In this document: positions 1-9,886 of the stretch, in pieces
Layout: every line of letters starts with the position of its first letter
Numbering within the stretch: the first letter of the stretch is position 1
Source: Flavobacteriales bacterium
GTDB taxonomy: Bacteria > Bacteroidota > Bacteroidia > Flavobacteriales_C > GCA-002722245
Length of the DNA stretch: 64,000 nt
Assembly: GCA_023251095.1 (NCBI GenBank)
Contig: JAHEZL010000022.1
Coordinates: 1-64,000 of the forward strand
Direction: 5' to 3'
Made by a program: the position numbers and the translations under genes
Notes under the pieces: generated by a model
What the model saw: only the letters and a program-made list of their open reading frames with translations
The model's database searches: none
Told to the model about the DNA's origin: nothing

Positions 1-22
1 AACGTTTTTTATCCCTTAAAAC

Positions 23-115
23 TACTGCTCACTTTGCTCAGGATTTACTGCTCACTTTACTTGGGATTCCATTACCCACTTTTGTGTAGATTCTATTGCT
101 CTGCTTAGTAGGATT
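23..115. repeat. Imperfect tandem direct repeats, ~23 bp period, about 4 units
   Basis: TACTGCTCACTTTGCTCAGGATT (23-45), TACTGCTCACTTTACTTGGGATT (46-68), then two more degenerate units each ending in GATT (69-92, 93-115). Confidence 0.6.
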
Positions 116-122
116 TTCCAAA

Positions 123-1379
123 TTAGAACTTCATTAAATTTTCCATAAAGTCTTTTTTTGCCTCATCTTCAAAGCCAGAAAAATACCCTTGCGTTACTTT
201 TAAATTACTGTGATTTAATGCTTCGCTAACAAATTCCATACTTGCACCGCTTCTTATTGCATTTGTAGCAAATGAATGCCTTGCCCAGTAAGTAGAAATT
301 TCATTTGTAATTCCATTGTGTTTGGCTAATTTTTTAAGATTTTGGTTTATAAACTTAGTGAAATTCTTAATTGCTCTGTGTCGTTCCAATAAGCTTTGGT
401 TTTCGTTGGCAATAGAAAACACAAAATCATCGGACGCGTTCTTTTTGTTGCCGTATTCTGCAATAATGCGTTTACCAAAGTCACTCAAATAAACAGTAAT
501 TGGTTTTAAATCTGCTTTTCCCGTATTTATAGTCTTTGCTCTGTAATAAACTATTTTACCTTCCTGTACGTCTTTATGCTTTATTAAAGCAACATCTTTA
601 ATGTTCATACCATTGCAGGAATACGAAAAAAACCAAAAATCTTTTGCCTTTCGTTGCTCTGGGGTTAATGGAACAGCATCGAACAAGGTTTTTAGTTGCT
701 CCTTGCTTAATGATTTTTTTACGCTGCGCACAGCAGGCATTTGATATTTGCGCTTTCCAAATGGGTAAATTTCTGAATCAATTTCCTTTTCTTCAATGGC
801 TTTATTGAAAATTGCCCTTAATGCTCTTAAATACATTGATACAGTAGTAAGACTTTTGTTTTTTGGTGCACCAGTCATGAACTTTTCATAACCATTCAGC
901 CACTTTGGTGTAACCTCAATAAATGATAATGTGCTCTGTTCCTTTGTATTCAGGATTGTTAAATACTCCTTTATTGATTTTAGACTTAACTCATAAGTAC
1001 TAGCAGTGCCAATTTGCCCCTGTGCTTTTAGATATTTTATTGTTGCTTCATATTGGTAAAAGATATTTGTGCCGTCACCGTCCTTTCTAAAAAGTTTCTT
1101 TTCAAATTGCTCAAATGTAAAAGGACTTAATTCTTTCGCCGAATCAACCGCCTTATTTTCAACTGCTTGCATTTGTCGACGCACTTCTTTGTATTCAGTT
1201 CGTGGTTTTGTAGTAAGCCAAATACTTTCAAATTCTTTTTCGGTGAACTCAAACACGGTAGGATATAATTTTTGTTTTCGTGGTGAAGAGGTAAACGCCC
1301 TTAATTTCAAGGGGAATTTGCCACTTTTCTTTGCTCTTCGGGTATCTAAAAAGTACGAAATATAAAACGATTGTTCCAT
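123..1379 (-). CDS. Tyrosine recombinase / phage integrase family (SAM-like N-terminal domain, Bacteroidetes type)
   Basis: 418 aa; C-terminal motifs ARHSFATNAI, LNHSNLKVTQGYF (catalytic Tyr); adjacent to a tRNA 3' fragment. Confidence 0.93.
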   Translation of the reverse strand: MEQSFYISYFLDTRRAKKSGKFPLKLRAFTSSPRKQKLYPTVFEFTEKEFESIWLTTKPRTEYKEVRRQMQAVENKAVDSAKELSPFTFEQFEKKLFRKDGDGTNIFYQYEATIKYLKAQGQIGTASTYELSLKSIKEYLTILNTKEQSTLSFIEVTPKWLNGYEKFMTGAPKNKSLTTVSMYLRALRAIFNKAIEEKEIDSEIYPFGKRKYQMPAVRSVKKSLSKEQLKTLFDAVPLTPEQRKAKDFWFFSYSCNGMNIKDVALIKHKDVQEGKIVYYRAKTINTGKADLKPITVYLSDFGKRIIAEYGNKKNASDDFVFSIANENQSLLERHRAIKNFTKFINQNLKKLAKHNGITNEISTYWARHSFATNAIRSGASMEFVSEALNHSNLKVTQGYFSGFEDEAKKDFMENLMKF

Positions 1380-1562
1380 AATAAGGTATTGATTTCAACA
1401 TCAAATTTAATCATTTGCATACAATTTGCATACAGAAACAATCAACAAACAACTAACAAAACAAAGTAACCAAAGCACTAAAACACTTATAATACCTATA
1501 TTTACATGACTTTAATGATAAACAGAATAAAAAGAAGGTACCATGAATTAGTTAAATATTAT

Positions 1563-1606
1563 GCCTTACAAGCAGAGGGTCATAGGTTCGAATCCTATAG
1601 CTCCCA
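1563..1606 (+). pseudogene. 3' fragment of a tRNA-Val(TAC) gene; probable att site of the adjacent integrase
   Basis: gccTTACAAGCAGAGGGTC-ATAGG-TTCGAAT-CCTAT-AGCTCCCA: part of anticodon loop, variable loop, perfect T-arm and acceptor 3' strand; the matching 5' strand GGGAGCT is absent upstream. Confidence 0.8.
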
Positions 1607-1613
1607 CAACAAA

Positions 1614-1643
1614 ACCCCGATATCGAAAGATGTCGGGGTTTTT
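1614..1643 (+). terminator. Rho-independent terminator downstream of the tRNA fragment
   Basis: ACCCCGATATC-GAAA-GATGTCGGGGT hairpin followed by a T run. Confidence 0.85.
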
Positions 1644-1773
1644 GCTTGAAATAAACAATGGATTTTTAACATCTTCTTCCTTCCCTTCTCTTTTTCCTTT
1701 AGCAATAAATATATTTTAGTAGCAATAATTATTTTGTTCTTGCTTACGTTAACCTTATTATAAAACAACTCCT

Positions 1774-2466
1774 ATGTTCTCATTCTCACTTCTTCAAGCT
1801 ACAGCAGCCTCTTCGGTAGTTACTCCTCCCGTTGAAAAAGCTGCAGAGTCATTGGATTTACTGGATGTAATTGTAAAAGGTGGAGTCATCATGATTCCCA
1901 TTGCTATTTTATCGATAGTGACCATTTACATTTTCGTGGAGCGCTACCTGTACATCAAACGTCAGGTTTCCGCCGATAATAATTTCATGAATACCATTCA
2001 GGATTTTATCCGAAACGGAAATATTGATTCTGCCTTAACTTTTTGTAAAAGCTCCAGCAAACCTGTAGCCCGCATGATTGAAAAAGGAATTTCCCGCATC
2101 GGAATGCCGATCAAAGAAATTGAAGAATCAGTGGAAATCGTTGGGAAATTTGAAGTGTACAAAATGGAAAAAAACGTACACATGCTCTCCATCATCGCAG
2201 GTATAGCGCCAATGCTCGGTTTCCTTGGAACTATCTTTGGTGTGATTCAGCTTTTCTCCGACATTGCAGCGGTAGGATCTCTGGAAATAGGAACTGTATC
2301 TCACGGTTTGTACACTAAAATGGTAACGAGTGCCTCGGGCTTAATCGTTGGTATTTTGGCTTACGTTTGCTACAACTGGATCAACTCTCTGATCAATAAA
2401 GCAGTTCACCAAATGGAATGGAACACCATGACTTTCCTTGATGTACTTAAAGAACCAACACGATGA
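1774..2466 (+). CDS. exbB: MotA/TolQ/ExbB proton channel family protein
   Basis: TM segments, motif IAPMLGFLGTIFGVIQLF; followed by exbD with ATGA overlap. Confidence 0.93.
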   Translation: MFSFSLLQATAASSVVTPPVEKAAESLDLLDVIVKGGVIMIPIAILSIVTIYIFVERYLYIKRQVSADNNFMNTIQDFIRNGNIDSALTFCKSSSKPVARMIEKGISRIGMPIKEIEESVEIVGKFEVYKMEKNVHMLSIIAGIAPMLGFLGTIFGVIQLFSDIAAVGSLEIGTVSHGLYTKMVTSASGLIVGILAYVCYNWINSLINKAVHQMEWNTMTFLDVLKEPTR

Positions 2467-2858
2467 ATCTGAGAGCGAAAAAGAAAGAAAACGCTGAGGT
2501 ATTCACCTCTGCAATGAATGACATCATGTTCTTCCTCATGTTGTTTTTCATCATTGCTTCTACCTTATTGAATCCAAGTATTATCAATGTTGCTTTACCC
2601 AAAGCAACCGACCATGAAGTGTTGCACAAAAAAGAGATGGACCTCACCATCACCAAAGACGCTCACTATTTCATCAACAATAAAGAAACTTCTTTCGATA
2701 ATCTGGAAACCTCTATTACCGGAGAAATGAAAACAGGAGAAGAACTGGTGATTAAATTGCGTTTGGATAAAGATTGCAACATTCAGCAACTGGTGGATAT
2801 TTTAGCACTTGGTAAAAAACTAAATGCTAAAATGGTAATCGCTACAGATAAGAATTAG
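2463..2858 (+). CDS. exbD: Biopolymer transporter ExbD/TolR family
   Basis: N-terminal TM with MNDIMFFLMLFFIIAS; coupled to exbB. Confidence 0.9.
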   Translation: MNLRAKKKENAEVFTSAMNDIMFFLMLFFIIASTLLNPSIINVALPKATDHEVLHKKEMDLTITKDAHYFINNKETSFDNLETSITGEMKTGEELVIKLRLDKDCNIQQLVDILALGKKLNAKMVIATDKN

Positions 2859-4068
2859 AAGCCAGCACATCAGCCACTACAAAAGTACTTCCACCCACAA
2901 AAATAAAATCATCGGCAGCAGCATTTGCTCTCGCCGCTTTCAACGCCGCAGCCGGACTTTCATACATGTTTGCATTTAAATTAAATTGTATGGCCAGCGC
3001 GTATAATTCCTCCACAGGCAAAGCCCTTCCAATCGCAGGCTGACAAAGATAATAGCTGGCGTCTTTCGGTAACAAAGGCAAAATTTTCGATTGATCTTTA
3101 TCGTTTACCGATCCCCAAACGATGTGTAAATTTTTATATTTTTCTTGTTTCAACTGCGCCACCACTCTTTCAATTCCTTCCTTGTTGTGACCCGTATCAC
3201 ATACCATCACAGGATGATTATTCAGTTGCTGCCAGCGCCCTATGAAAGCTGTATTTTGAGCTACTTTCATCAATCCGTCGGAAATATTTTTATCGGAAAT
3301 TTTCCATCCCGATGCTCTTAATTTTTCAATAGAAGCTAAGGCGGTGGAAATATTTTCTTTTTGATAAAGGCCTTTCAAATCACTTTCCATTTCTACACTT
3401 TCAGCAAAAAATAAAGGAGCACTTTTCTCTGTTGCAATTTTCAGGAAAACACTTTCGGTTTCCTTGCGCTTTTCTCCGATGACAACAGGGATTCCCGACT
3501 TGATGATTCCTGCTTTTTCAAAAGCAATTTTTTCCAGGGTATCACCTAAAATATTGGTGTGATCCAAACCAATATTGGTGATCACCGAAAGCTCGGGAGT
3601 AATGATGTTAGTAGAATCCAATCGTCCGCCCAAACCCACTTCCACAATGGCTATATCCACTTTCTCTTTCGCGAAATAATGAAAAGCCATAGCGGTGGTA
3701 TATTCAAAAAAAGAAGGTTCAATGTTTTTAAAAAGCGGAGTGAATTTTTCAACGAAAGAAGTCACTTCTTCTTCAGAAATCATTGCTCCGTTTATTTTTA
3801 TCCGTTCACGAAAATCGATTAAATGCGGACTGCAATAAATGCCGGTTTTATATCCCGCTTCCTGAAAAACAGAAGCCAACATATGTGTCACCGAACCCTT
3901 GCCGTTGGTTCCTGCAACATGAATGGATTTGAATTTATTTTCAGGATTACCCAATACTTTTTCAAGCGCTATGATGTTATGTAAATCGGCTTTGTAAGCG
4001 GATTGCCCGATGCTTTGGTACATGGGCAATTGCGCAAAAAGGAAGTCGGTGGTTTCCTTGTAGGTCAT
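2842..4068 (-). CDS. folC: Bifunctional folylpolyglutamate synthase/dihydrofolate synthase
   Basis: Mur-ligase-like GTNGKGSVTHMLASV, GLGGRLDSTN, TNIGLDHTNILG, CDTGHNKEGI. Confidence 0.95.
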   Translation of the reverse strand: MTYKETTDFLFAQLPMYQSIGQSAYKADLHNIIALEKVLGNPENKFKSIHVAGTNGKGSVTHMLASVFQEAGYKTGIYCSPHLIDFRERIKINGAMISEEEVTSFVEKFTPLFKNIEPSFFEYTTAMAFHYFAKEKVDIAIVEVGLGGRLDSTNIITPELSVITNIGLDHTNILGDTLEKIAFEKAGIIKSGIPVVIGEKRKETESVFLKIATEKSAPLFFAESVEMESDLKGLYQKENISTALASIEKLRASGWKISDKNISDGLMKVAQNTAFIGRWQQLNNHPVMVCDTGHNKEGIERVVAQLKQEKYKNLHIVWGSVNDKDQSKILPLLPKDASYYLCQPAIGRALPVEELYALAIQFNLNANMYESPAAALKAARANAAADDFIFVGGSTFVVADVLASNSYL

Positions 4069-4844
4069 TGCAAATTGAAAACAAAAGTGGCGGTGTATTC
4101 TCTTAATTCCGGACCTTTAGGATCGGCATTGTAGGTTTCTTCTTTGGCTAATTTTTCAGCTCTGGCTCTTAAACAAGGATCAGGATTTTGAGTTCCTTTT
4201 GCATTGCCTGTAGCAGAGACTACTATTCCTTGTCGGTTGATTTTCACCTTCACCATCTGAACCCCTTCTTCCTGACAATCATGCGTAGCGTACTTTGTAT
4301 GTGAACTCACCAAAACCGGATTGTGGCCCGCTCCCGGATTCTTGCTATTTCCTTGTCCTTTACCTCTTCCCGGGTTCTCTCCGTTTGCCCCTTCGTTGCC
4401 CGCTTTATCCGAATCACCATCTCCCTCTCCTCCTATCAGATTTTTCAATCCTGCTAAATTAGTATCCACCTGCTGCGTTTTTTGAACATCGGTTTTCTTG
4501 TTATTTGTTTTTTCCGTTTTGATTTTTTGCTTCTCCTGTTTCTTTTTTACTTGTACGTCGGCATCGGCATCATTCGCCGCAAGCGTTTGCTCCTCAGGAT
4601 TACTTTCAGGCTCTGAAGCTTGTTGTTGCTCTTGCTGAGCTGCAACAACAGCCGATTCAACATTGCCACTGCCCTCCGGAGCATCTCCATAACTTACTTC
4701 CATTGTGGATCCAGCTCCTTCCGGTTCCTCGGGGATTTCCACAGAAACCACCATAAGTAAAAACACTATAAACAATATCGCATGAAGAACAATGGTGACT
4801 ACGGCACCCACTACTCTATCCGATGTTTCTGCGTTTGCATTCAT
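4065..4844 (-). CDS. TonB-like energy transducer
   Basis: N-terminal TM, charged/low-complexity linker, TonB/TolA-like C-terminus; overlaps folC start by 4 nt. Confidence 0.75.
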   Translation of the reverse strand: MNANAETSDRVVGAVVTIVLHAILFIVFLLMVVSVEIPEEPEGAGSTMEVSYGDAPEGSGNVESAVVAAQQEQQQASEPESNPEEQTLAANDADADVQVKKKQEKQKIKTEKTNNKKTDVQKTQQVDTNLAGLKNLIGGEGDGDSDKAGNEGANGENPGRGKGQGNSKNPGAGHNPVLVSSHTKYATHDCQEEGVQMVKVKINRQGIVVSATGNAKGTQNPDPCLRARAEKLAKEETYNADPKGPELREYTATFVFNLQ

Positions 4845-4889
4845 ATTTTCCCGTTTTTAAATTAACGACTGCTTTTTATCATTATTACT

Positions 4890-6143
4890 TTACATACAAA
4901 GATACACTAGTGCTCCTGCCATATAACCGGCAATCGCGAGAGGCGATATTTTTTTTAAATACCACATGAAATTCATTTTCTCCATGCCCATCGCCGCAAC
5001 GCCTGCAGCTGAACCAATCACCAAACAACTTCCTCCTGTGCCCGCACAATACGCCAGAAACTGCCAGAAGGAATCGTCCTGAGGCATTGCATACATTTCC
5101 ATTCCTGCTGCCACCAAAGGGACATTGTCTACCACTGCCGAAGCAAAACCGATGACCACCGCTATCATATTTTTGTCACCAATAGCGACATCAAGTTTTG
5201 AAGATAAATCCTGCAACAAGCCTGTGGCCCCCAAACTCCCAACAGCCAGCAATATTCCGAGAAAAAATAAAATACTGGACGTGTCAATATTTTTAAGAAC
5301 ACTAATCACTTTAGTTGCAGGACGTATCAAGTGATCTAATTGGGGATTAATAATTTCCGACACCACCCATATAACAGCCAATACAAACAAAATACCCATG
5401 AAAGGTGGAAGATGAGTAAAATGCTTAAATAGCGGAACAAACAATAAACCACCTATTCCCAATGCTAAAATCAATTTTTTATGAATCGGTTTAATCGTGA
5501 TTTCGTTATTGTCGTTCAATACAGGACGAATAACATGACCTTTCATTTTAAATGATAAAATAATCAAAGGCACCAACAAACAAATCAAACTTGGAAGCAA
5601 GAGCGTTTTCATCACTCCTATCACAGAAATCTTTCCTTTAATCCACAACATCGTTGTAGTAACATCACCAGTTACCGTCCACGCCCCACCTGCATTTGCG
5701 GCAATCACTATCATACCTGCAAAAAGCAAGCGGTCATTTTTATCATCTACCAGTTTCCGCAGCAAAGAAATCATCACAATAGTAGTGGTCAGATTATCCA
5801 GCACAGCCGAAAGGAAAAAAGTGAGGATACCTAAAATCCACAAAAGCTTCACTTTATTTGTTGCAGTAATTCTATCGGTGATTAAAGAAAATCCTTCAAA
5901 GGCATCTACTATTTCAACGATCACCATGGCGCCCAAAAGAAAAAACAAGATTTCAGAGATGTCACCAAAAGCATGAAACAACTGTGAATTCACCAATTCT
6001 GAATCGGCACTGAAAACATAAATCACCCAGCACAAAATCCCCGTCAGCAAAGCCGATGCAGCCTTATCTATCTTTAAAGGATGTTCAAAAGCTATCGCCA
6101 GATAACCCAAAATAAACACCACAATAAGCAGACTTGTTGCCAT
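4890..6143 (-). CDS. nhaD: NhaD-type sodium:proton antiporter
   Basis: Multi-TM; VLDNLTTTIVMISLLRKL, NAGGAWTVTGDVTTTMLW, SAVVDNVPLVAA. Confidence 0.92.
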   Translation of the reverse strand: MATSLLIVVFILGYLAIAFEHPLKIDKAASALLTGILCWVIYVFSADSELVNSQLFHAFGDISEILFFLLGAMVIVEIVDAFEGFSLITDRITATNKVKLLWILGILTFFLSAVLDNLTTTIVMISLLRKLVDDKNDRLLFAGMIVIAANAGGAWTVTGDVTTTMLWIKGKISVIGVMKTLLLPSLICLLVPLIILSFKMKGHVIRPVLNDNNEITIKPIHKKLILALGIGGLLFVPLFKHFTHLPPFMGILFVLAVIWVVSEIINPQLDHLIRPATKVISVLKNIDTSSILFFLGILLAVGSLGATGLLQDLSSKLDVAIGDKNMIAVVIGFASAVVDNVPLVAAGMEMYAMPQDDSFWQFLAYCAGTGGSCLVIGSAAGVAAMGMEKMNFMWYLKKISPLAIAGYMAGALVYLCM

Positions 6144-6220
6144 ATTATAAAAATAAGAAAAGAGGGAAGAGGAAGTGAGTTAAACCCTTGAAGATATTGA
6201 CAACAGAGGGTTAATAGGGA

Positions 6221-7387
6221 TCAAGCTTTTCGGCGATGCTTCTCCGCCATAATCAATTTGAGTTCTCTTCCGGTTTGACCGGCAATGGAGGTATTTTCTT
6301 TTGCACGGCGGATAAGGTAAGGCACCAGTTTTTCCACCGGACCGTAAGGCACGTATTTCGCCACATTGTAACCTTCCGCTGCGAGATTGTAACTGATGTG
6401 ATTGCTCATTCCATACAACTGCGCGAAAAACACACGTTCATCAGTAGTTTTAATTCCTTTTTGTTTGATCATGTGCACCAGATGCAAACAGCTGGATTCA
6501 TTATGTGTTCCGGCACAAATGCTCACTGCATCTAAATTTTCAACGCAAATAGTTAATGCTTTATTGAATAACCTATCGGTATCTTCTTTATTGGGATTAA
6601 TGGGAGAAGGGTAACCATTCACCTCCGCACGCTTGCGCTCCTTTTCCATGTAGGCGCCACGCACCAGTTTTAATCCGAGATGATAACCTTCTCCTCTTGC
6701 GCTTTCAATCTGATCTTTTAAATAAGTGATCCTATCGTTGCGGTACAGCTGAATGGTATTGTACACAATGGCCTGTTCGCGATTGTATTTTTTTATCATT
6801 TCCTCGGCGATACTATCGATTACTTTTTGAATCCAGGTTTCTTCCGCATCCAAAAATATGCGCACTTTGTTTTCGTGAGCGGCTTTACAAATATCCTCTA
6901 TCCTTGCCCTTACCTTAACGTATTCTTCTTTTTCGTCATCCGTGAGTGCTTCACCCGATTGCACTTTAACCAACAAATCAAAACGGGCCAGACCCGTAAT
7001 TTTAAAAACAGTAAAGGGAATTTTTCTGTTTCCTTTGGCCAGCTTTATAGTTTCCAGAACCTGTTGTTTTGAAGTTTCAAAAGATTCATCATTCTCCTGG
7101 CCTTCTGCCGAATAATCTAAAATGGTTCCTACTTTGTATTTATTGTACATCTCCCACATCACATCCTTACATTCTTCAATGTCTTCCCCTCCGCAAAATT
7201 GTTTGTATAAAGTTTTTTTGATCAATCCTTTTATAGGTAAATGGATTCTGAAAGCCCATCTCATTATGCCTTTTCCGTATTTTACCAAGGAGGGATAACC
7301 CATCATTTTAAATAAAACGAAGGATTGGTTGAGCTCTTTGTTTGAGCGGCCTTTAAAAGCAATTTCAGTGTTTAGAAAACTAAGCAT
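6221..7387 (-). CDS. Proline dehydrogenase family protein
   Basis: FLDAEETWIQ, LKLVRGAYMEKER, YVPYGPVEKLVPYLIRRAKENTS. Confidence 0.93.
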   Translation of the reverse strand: MLSFLNTEIAFKGRSNKELNQSFVLFKMMGYPSLVKYGKGIMRWAFRIHLPIKGLIKKTLYKQFCGGEDIEECKDVMWEMYNKYKVGTILDYSAEGQENDESFETSKQQVLETIKLAKGNRKIPFTVFKITGLARFDLLVKVQSGEALTDDEKEEYVKVRARIEDICKAAHENKVRIFLDAEETWIQKVIDSIAEEMIKKYNREQAIVYNTIQLYRNDRITYLKDQIESARGEGYHLGLKLVRGAYMEKERKRAEVNGYPSPINPNKEDTDRLFNKALTICVENLDAVSICAGTHNESSCLHLVHMIKQKGIKTTDERVFFAQLYGMSNHISYNLAAEGYNVAKYVPYGPVEKLVPYLIRRAKENTSIAGQTGRELKLIMAEKHRRKA

Positions 7388-7440
7388 AGCGTTGCTTTTT
7401 CATTTAAATACGACAGATAGAAAAAGAAGTTTGAAAAAAT

Positions 7441-8319
7441 TTATCGTTTCTTTTTTCTTAAATATAGCTTTTCTCCTGCAACGGGAGAACTTCCGGGAAG
7501 GATATTGTTCTTTTTATACAGATGCTTTAACTGAATGGCAAATTTTTGAGAAATCCCGAGGTAAGTATCGTTTGACTGAACAACGTAGATGGCTTCCGTT
7601 CCTCGGCGGCGTTTGGGTTGAGTGTAAATAAAATCTCCCTCTTTTAAAGAAACGCTGTCGTTCACATCATTGTATTTTTTTAAGCGGCGGATACTGATTT
7701 GCAGTTCTTTCGACAAGCTTTCAAAATCATCTTTCTTTCTGGCCACAACATATTTTACAAAATTCTTACTTTGTAAAATGGGATGCAGTGTGGTGTCTTT
7801 CTCCGCTGTCAGTTCTTTTTCCGTCCAGCTGTCAAACTGATGTAAGTTATAACGTTCAACAATATCGGTGAGCAATTGCGGATATTTTGGATTGGTGGCA
7901 TATCCGGCGGCTTTCAATCCCTGAGCCCAGGCTTTATAATCGGTCATTTTCAATTGGAAGAGCCCTGCATACCTGGATCTTTCCTTCAAAAATTTTGAAT
8001 GATCGCGGTAAGATTCCAAAACATCATTGTATTTTCTGAAGCATTCATTTTTGGTATCATCGTCCATGTGGTAAGTATCGCCCGTCCAATCGGAATGGCA
8101 TTTTATACCAAAATGATTTTTGGCATTTTGCGCCAGTTTACTGTTGCCATAATTGGATTCCAGCATTCCCTGCGCCAGCGTAATGCTTGCAGGAACGCCA
8201 TACTCCAGCATTTCCTTAATGGCGTCATCTTTATATTCCTCAATGTATTGTTCGGCAGTAAGAGTTGCAAATACAGCCGTCTGCATAAAAAACAATGCTA
8301 TGAGTAATACTTTTTTCAT
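7441..8319 (-). CDS. Secreted glucosaminidase-domain protein with LysM domain
   Basis: Signal peptide; GVPASITLAQGMLESNYGNSKLAQNAKNHFGIKC; C-terminal LysM YVVQSNDTYLGISQKF. Confidence 0.92.
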   Translation of the reverse strand: MKKVLLIALFFMQTAVFATLTAEQYIEEYKDDAIKEMLEYGVPASITLAQGMLESNYGNSKLAQNAKNHFGIKCHSDWTGDTYHMDDDTKNECFRKYNDVLESYRDHSKFLKERSRYAGLFQLKMTDYKAWAQGLKAAGYATNPKYPQLLTDIVERYNLHQFDSWTEKELTAEKDTTLHPILQSKNFVKYVVARKKDDFESLSKELQISIRRLKKYNDVNDSVSLKEGDFIYTQPKRRRGTEAIYVVQSNDTYLGISQKFAIQLKHLYKKNNILPGSSPVAGEKLYLRKKKR

Positions 8320-8336
8320 CGCCTTAAAATTACTTA

Positions 8337-9203
8337 TTAAAATAAGTCAATGTCAAATCTCTCTTTAATTCCTGCATTTCCCTGCAAGCCTCCAGTATGA
8401 ATTACCAACACTTTACTGTGTTTTAAAAAATAGTTTTTGCGCAGTAAATCCATCACTCCCATCATCATTTTCCCAGTATAAATTCCGTCCAGCGGAACCT
8501 CATATTGTTGCTTAAACATTTTGATGAAAGTCACCAGCTCATCGTTGATTTTACCATAACCACCGCAATGATAATCCAACGCGAGATCCCAGTTTTTATT
8601 GGTATTTTGAAAGGAAATCAAATGCTGATTGATTTCTTCTTTCAGAAATCCGGCTCCTTTTAAAACGGGAATTCCCAAAACTTTTTGCTGTGGCAAAGCC
8701 GACAAAATCAATCCGCTTAAAGTCGCTCCCGTACCACAGGCACAAACAATACAATCGTACTTTTCACCAATTCCGGCCAGCATTTCCGAGCAGCCCTGAA
8801 CGCCAAATTTATTTGAACCTCCTTCGGGAATAACATACACATCCGAAAAAGAAAATCGCGAAAGATCTTTGTTTCTATATTCCTCTCTCGACAAAAAATA
8901 AAGCTCCATTCCCTGCTCCTTACAAAACTGTAAAGTAGGATTTAAAGCAGCCTGCTCCTCACCCCTAACCAGGCCGATGGTTTTAATGTTGTGCTCTTTT
9001 CCCGCAGCGGCCGTTGCCGACAAATGATTAGAGTAAGCCCCACCAAAAGTGACAATGGCAGAGGATTTTAATCGTTTTGCTTCTTCCAGATTGTACTTCA
9101 GCTTCCACCATTTATTTCCCGATACAAAAGGATGTCGCAAATCCTCCCGCAAAATATCGAGCTGAATGTTTTCGTTAAAAATTCCTAGTGGCTGCAACAA
9201 CAT
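8337..9203 (-). CDS. PLP-dependent D-cysteine desulfhydrase / ACC deaminase-like protein
   Basis: GNKWWKLKYNL (PLP Lys), FGGAYSNHL, ACGTGATLSGL. Confidence 0.87.
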   Translation of the reverse strand: MLLQPLGIFNENIQLDILREDLRHPFVSGNKWWKLKYNLEEAKRLKSSAIVTFGGAYSNHLSATAAAGKEHNIKTIGLVRGEEQAALNPTLQFCKEQGMELYFLSREEYRNKDLSRFSFSDVYVIPEGGSNKFGVQGCSEMLAGIGEKYDCIVCACGTGATLSGLILSALPQQKVLGIPVLKGAGFLKEEINQHLISFQNTNKNWDLALDYHCGGYGKINDELVTFIKMFKQQYEVPLDGIYTGKMMMGVMDLLRKNYFLKHSKVLVIHTGGLQGNAGIKERFDIDLF

Positions 9204-9236
9204 ATATTTGTAAATTTACTTCAAATAAATATTCCA

Positions 9237-9422
9237 TTGAACGAAATATTTGAAAGTAAGAACCCGCTTGAACCCGATGATTTTTATTGGGAAAACGGCT
9301 ATCGTGTGTTTACGGCCAAATATTTGCTAAAGAGAGGTCACTGTTGCAAATCCGGCTGCAGGCATTGTCCTTATGGATTTAAGAAAGAAAATAAAACTCA
9401 AAATAACTCAAAACAAATATGA
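9237..9422 (+). CDS. Short Cys-rich protein (DUF5522-like)
   Basis: 61 aa, HCCKSGCRHCPYGF motif; ATGA overlap with next ORF. Confidence 0.7.
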   Translation: MNEIFESKNPLEPDDFYWENGYRVFTAKYLLKRGHCCKSGCRHCPYGFKKENKTQNNSKQI

Positions 9423-9838
9423 AAACTCCTTTCAAAGCACTCATCGCCCTTTGCGGCATTCTGGTTCTCGCTGCTTGTCAGAAAGACGACGGCATTAACG
9501 ACGGCGATATCCGCGCCGACTTTATCGGTTCATGGAAATGCACCCAAACCAGTAAAATCATTGCTCCGTCGGAATTTACCGTTACTATCACCAAAGACAC
9601 TACCAATGCCTCCCGCATTAAATTGTCGAATTTTTATAAGCTCGGAAGCTCTTCAGGCGTATATGCCAACGTAAGCACTGTTACTGCCAGCGCCATCGAT
9701 ATTCCAGTGCAAACAGTACAATCCAATATCATTAAAGGAAGCGGAACACAAATCAATACCACAAAAATAAATTTCACTTATACTGTTGACGATGGTAATG
9801 AAACCGACACCTTAACAGCAGTATTCACGAAATTATAA
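9419..9838 (+). CDS. Hypothetical lipoprotein
   Basis: Lipobox LVLAAC at N-terminus. Confidence 0.75.
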   Translation: MKTPFKALIALCGILVLAACQKDDGINDGDIRADFIGSWKCTQTSKIIAPSEFTVTITKDTTNASRIKLSNFYKLGSSSGVYANVSTVTASAIDIPVQTVQSNIIKGSGTQINTTKINFTYTVDDGNETDTLTAVFTKL

Positions 9839-9886
9839 GCAACTGTATTTCTATTTTACTAAATTTACCGCTCAAAATTTATCAAT

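Noticed and set aside
1-1400. Prophage
   Set aside because: Only an integrase is visible; no structural, lysis or replication phage genes are in the window. The element type cannot be decided from here.
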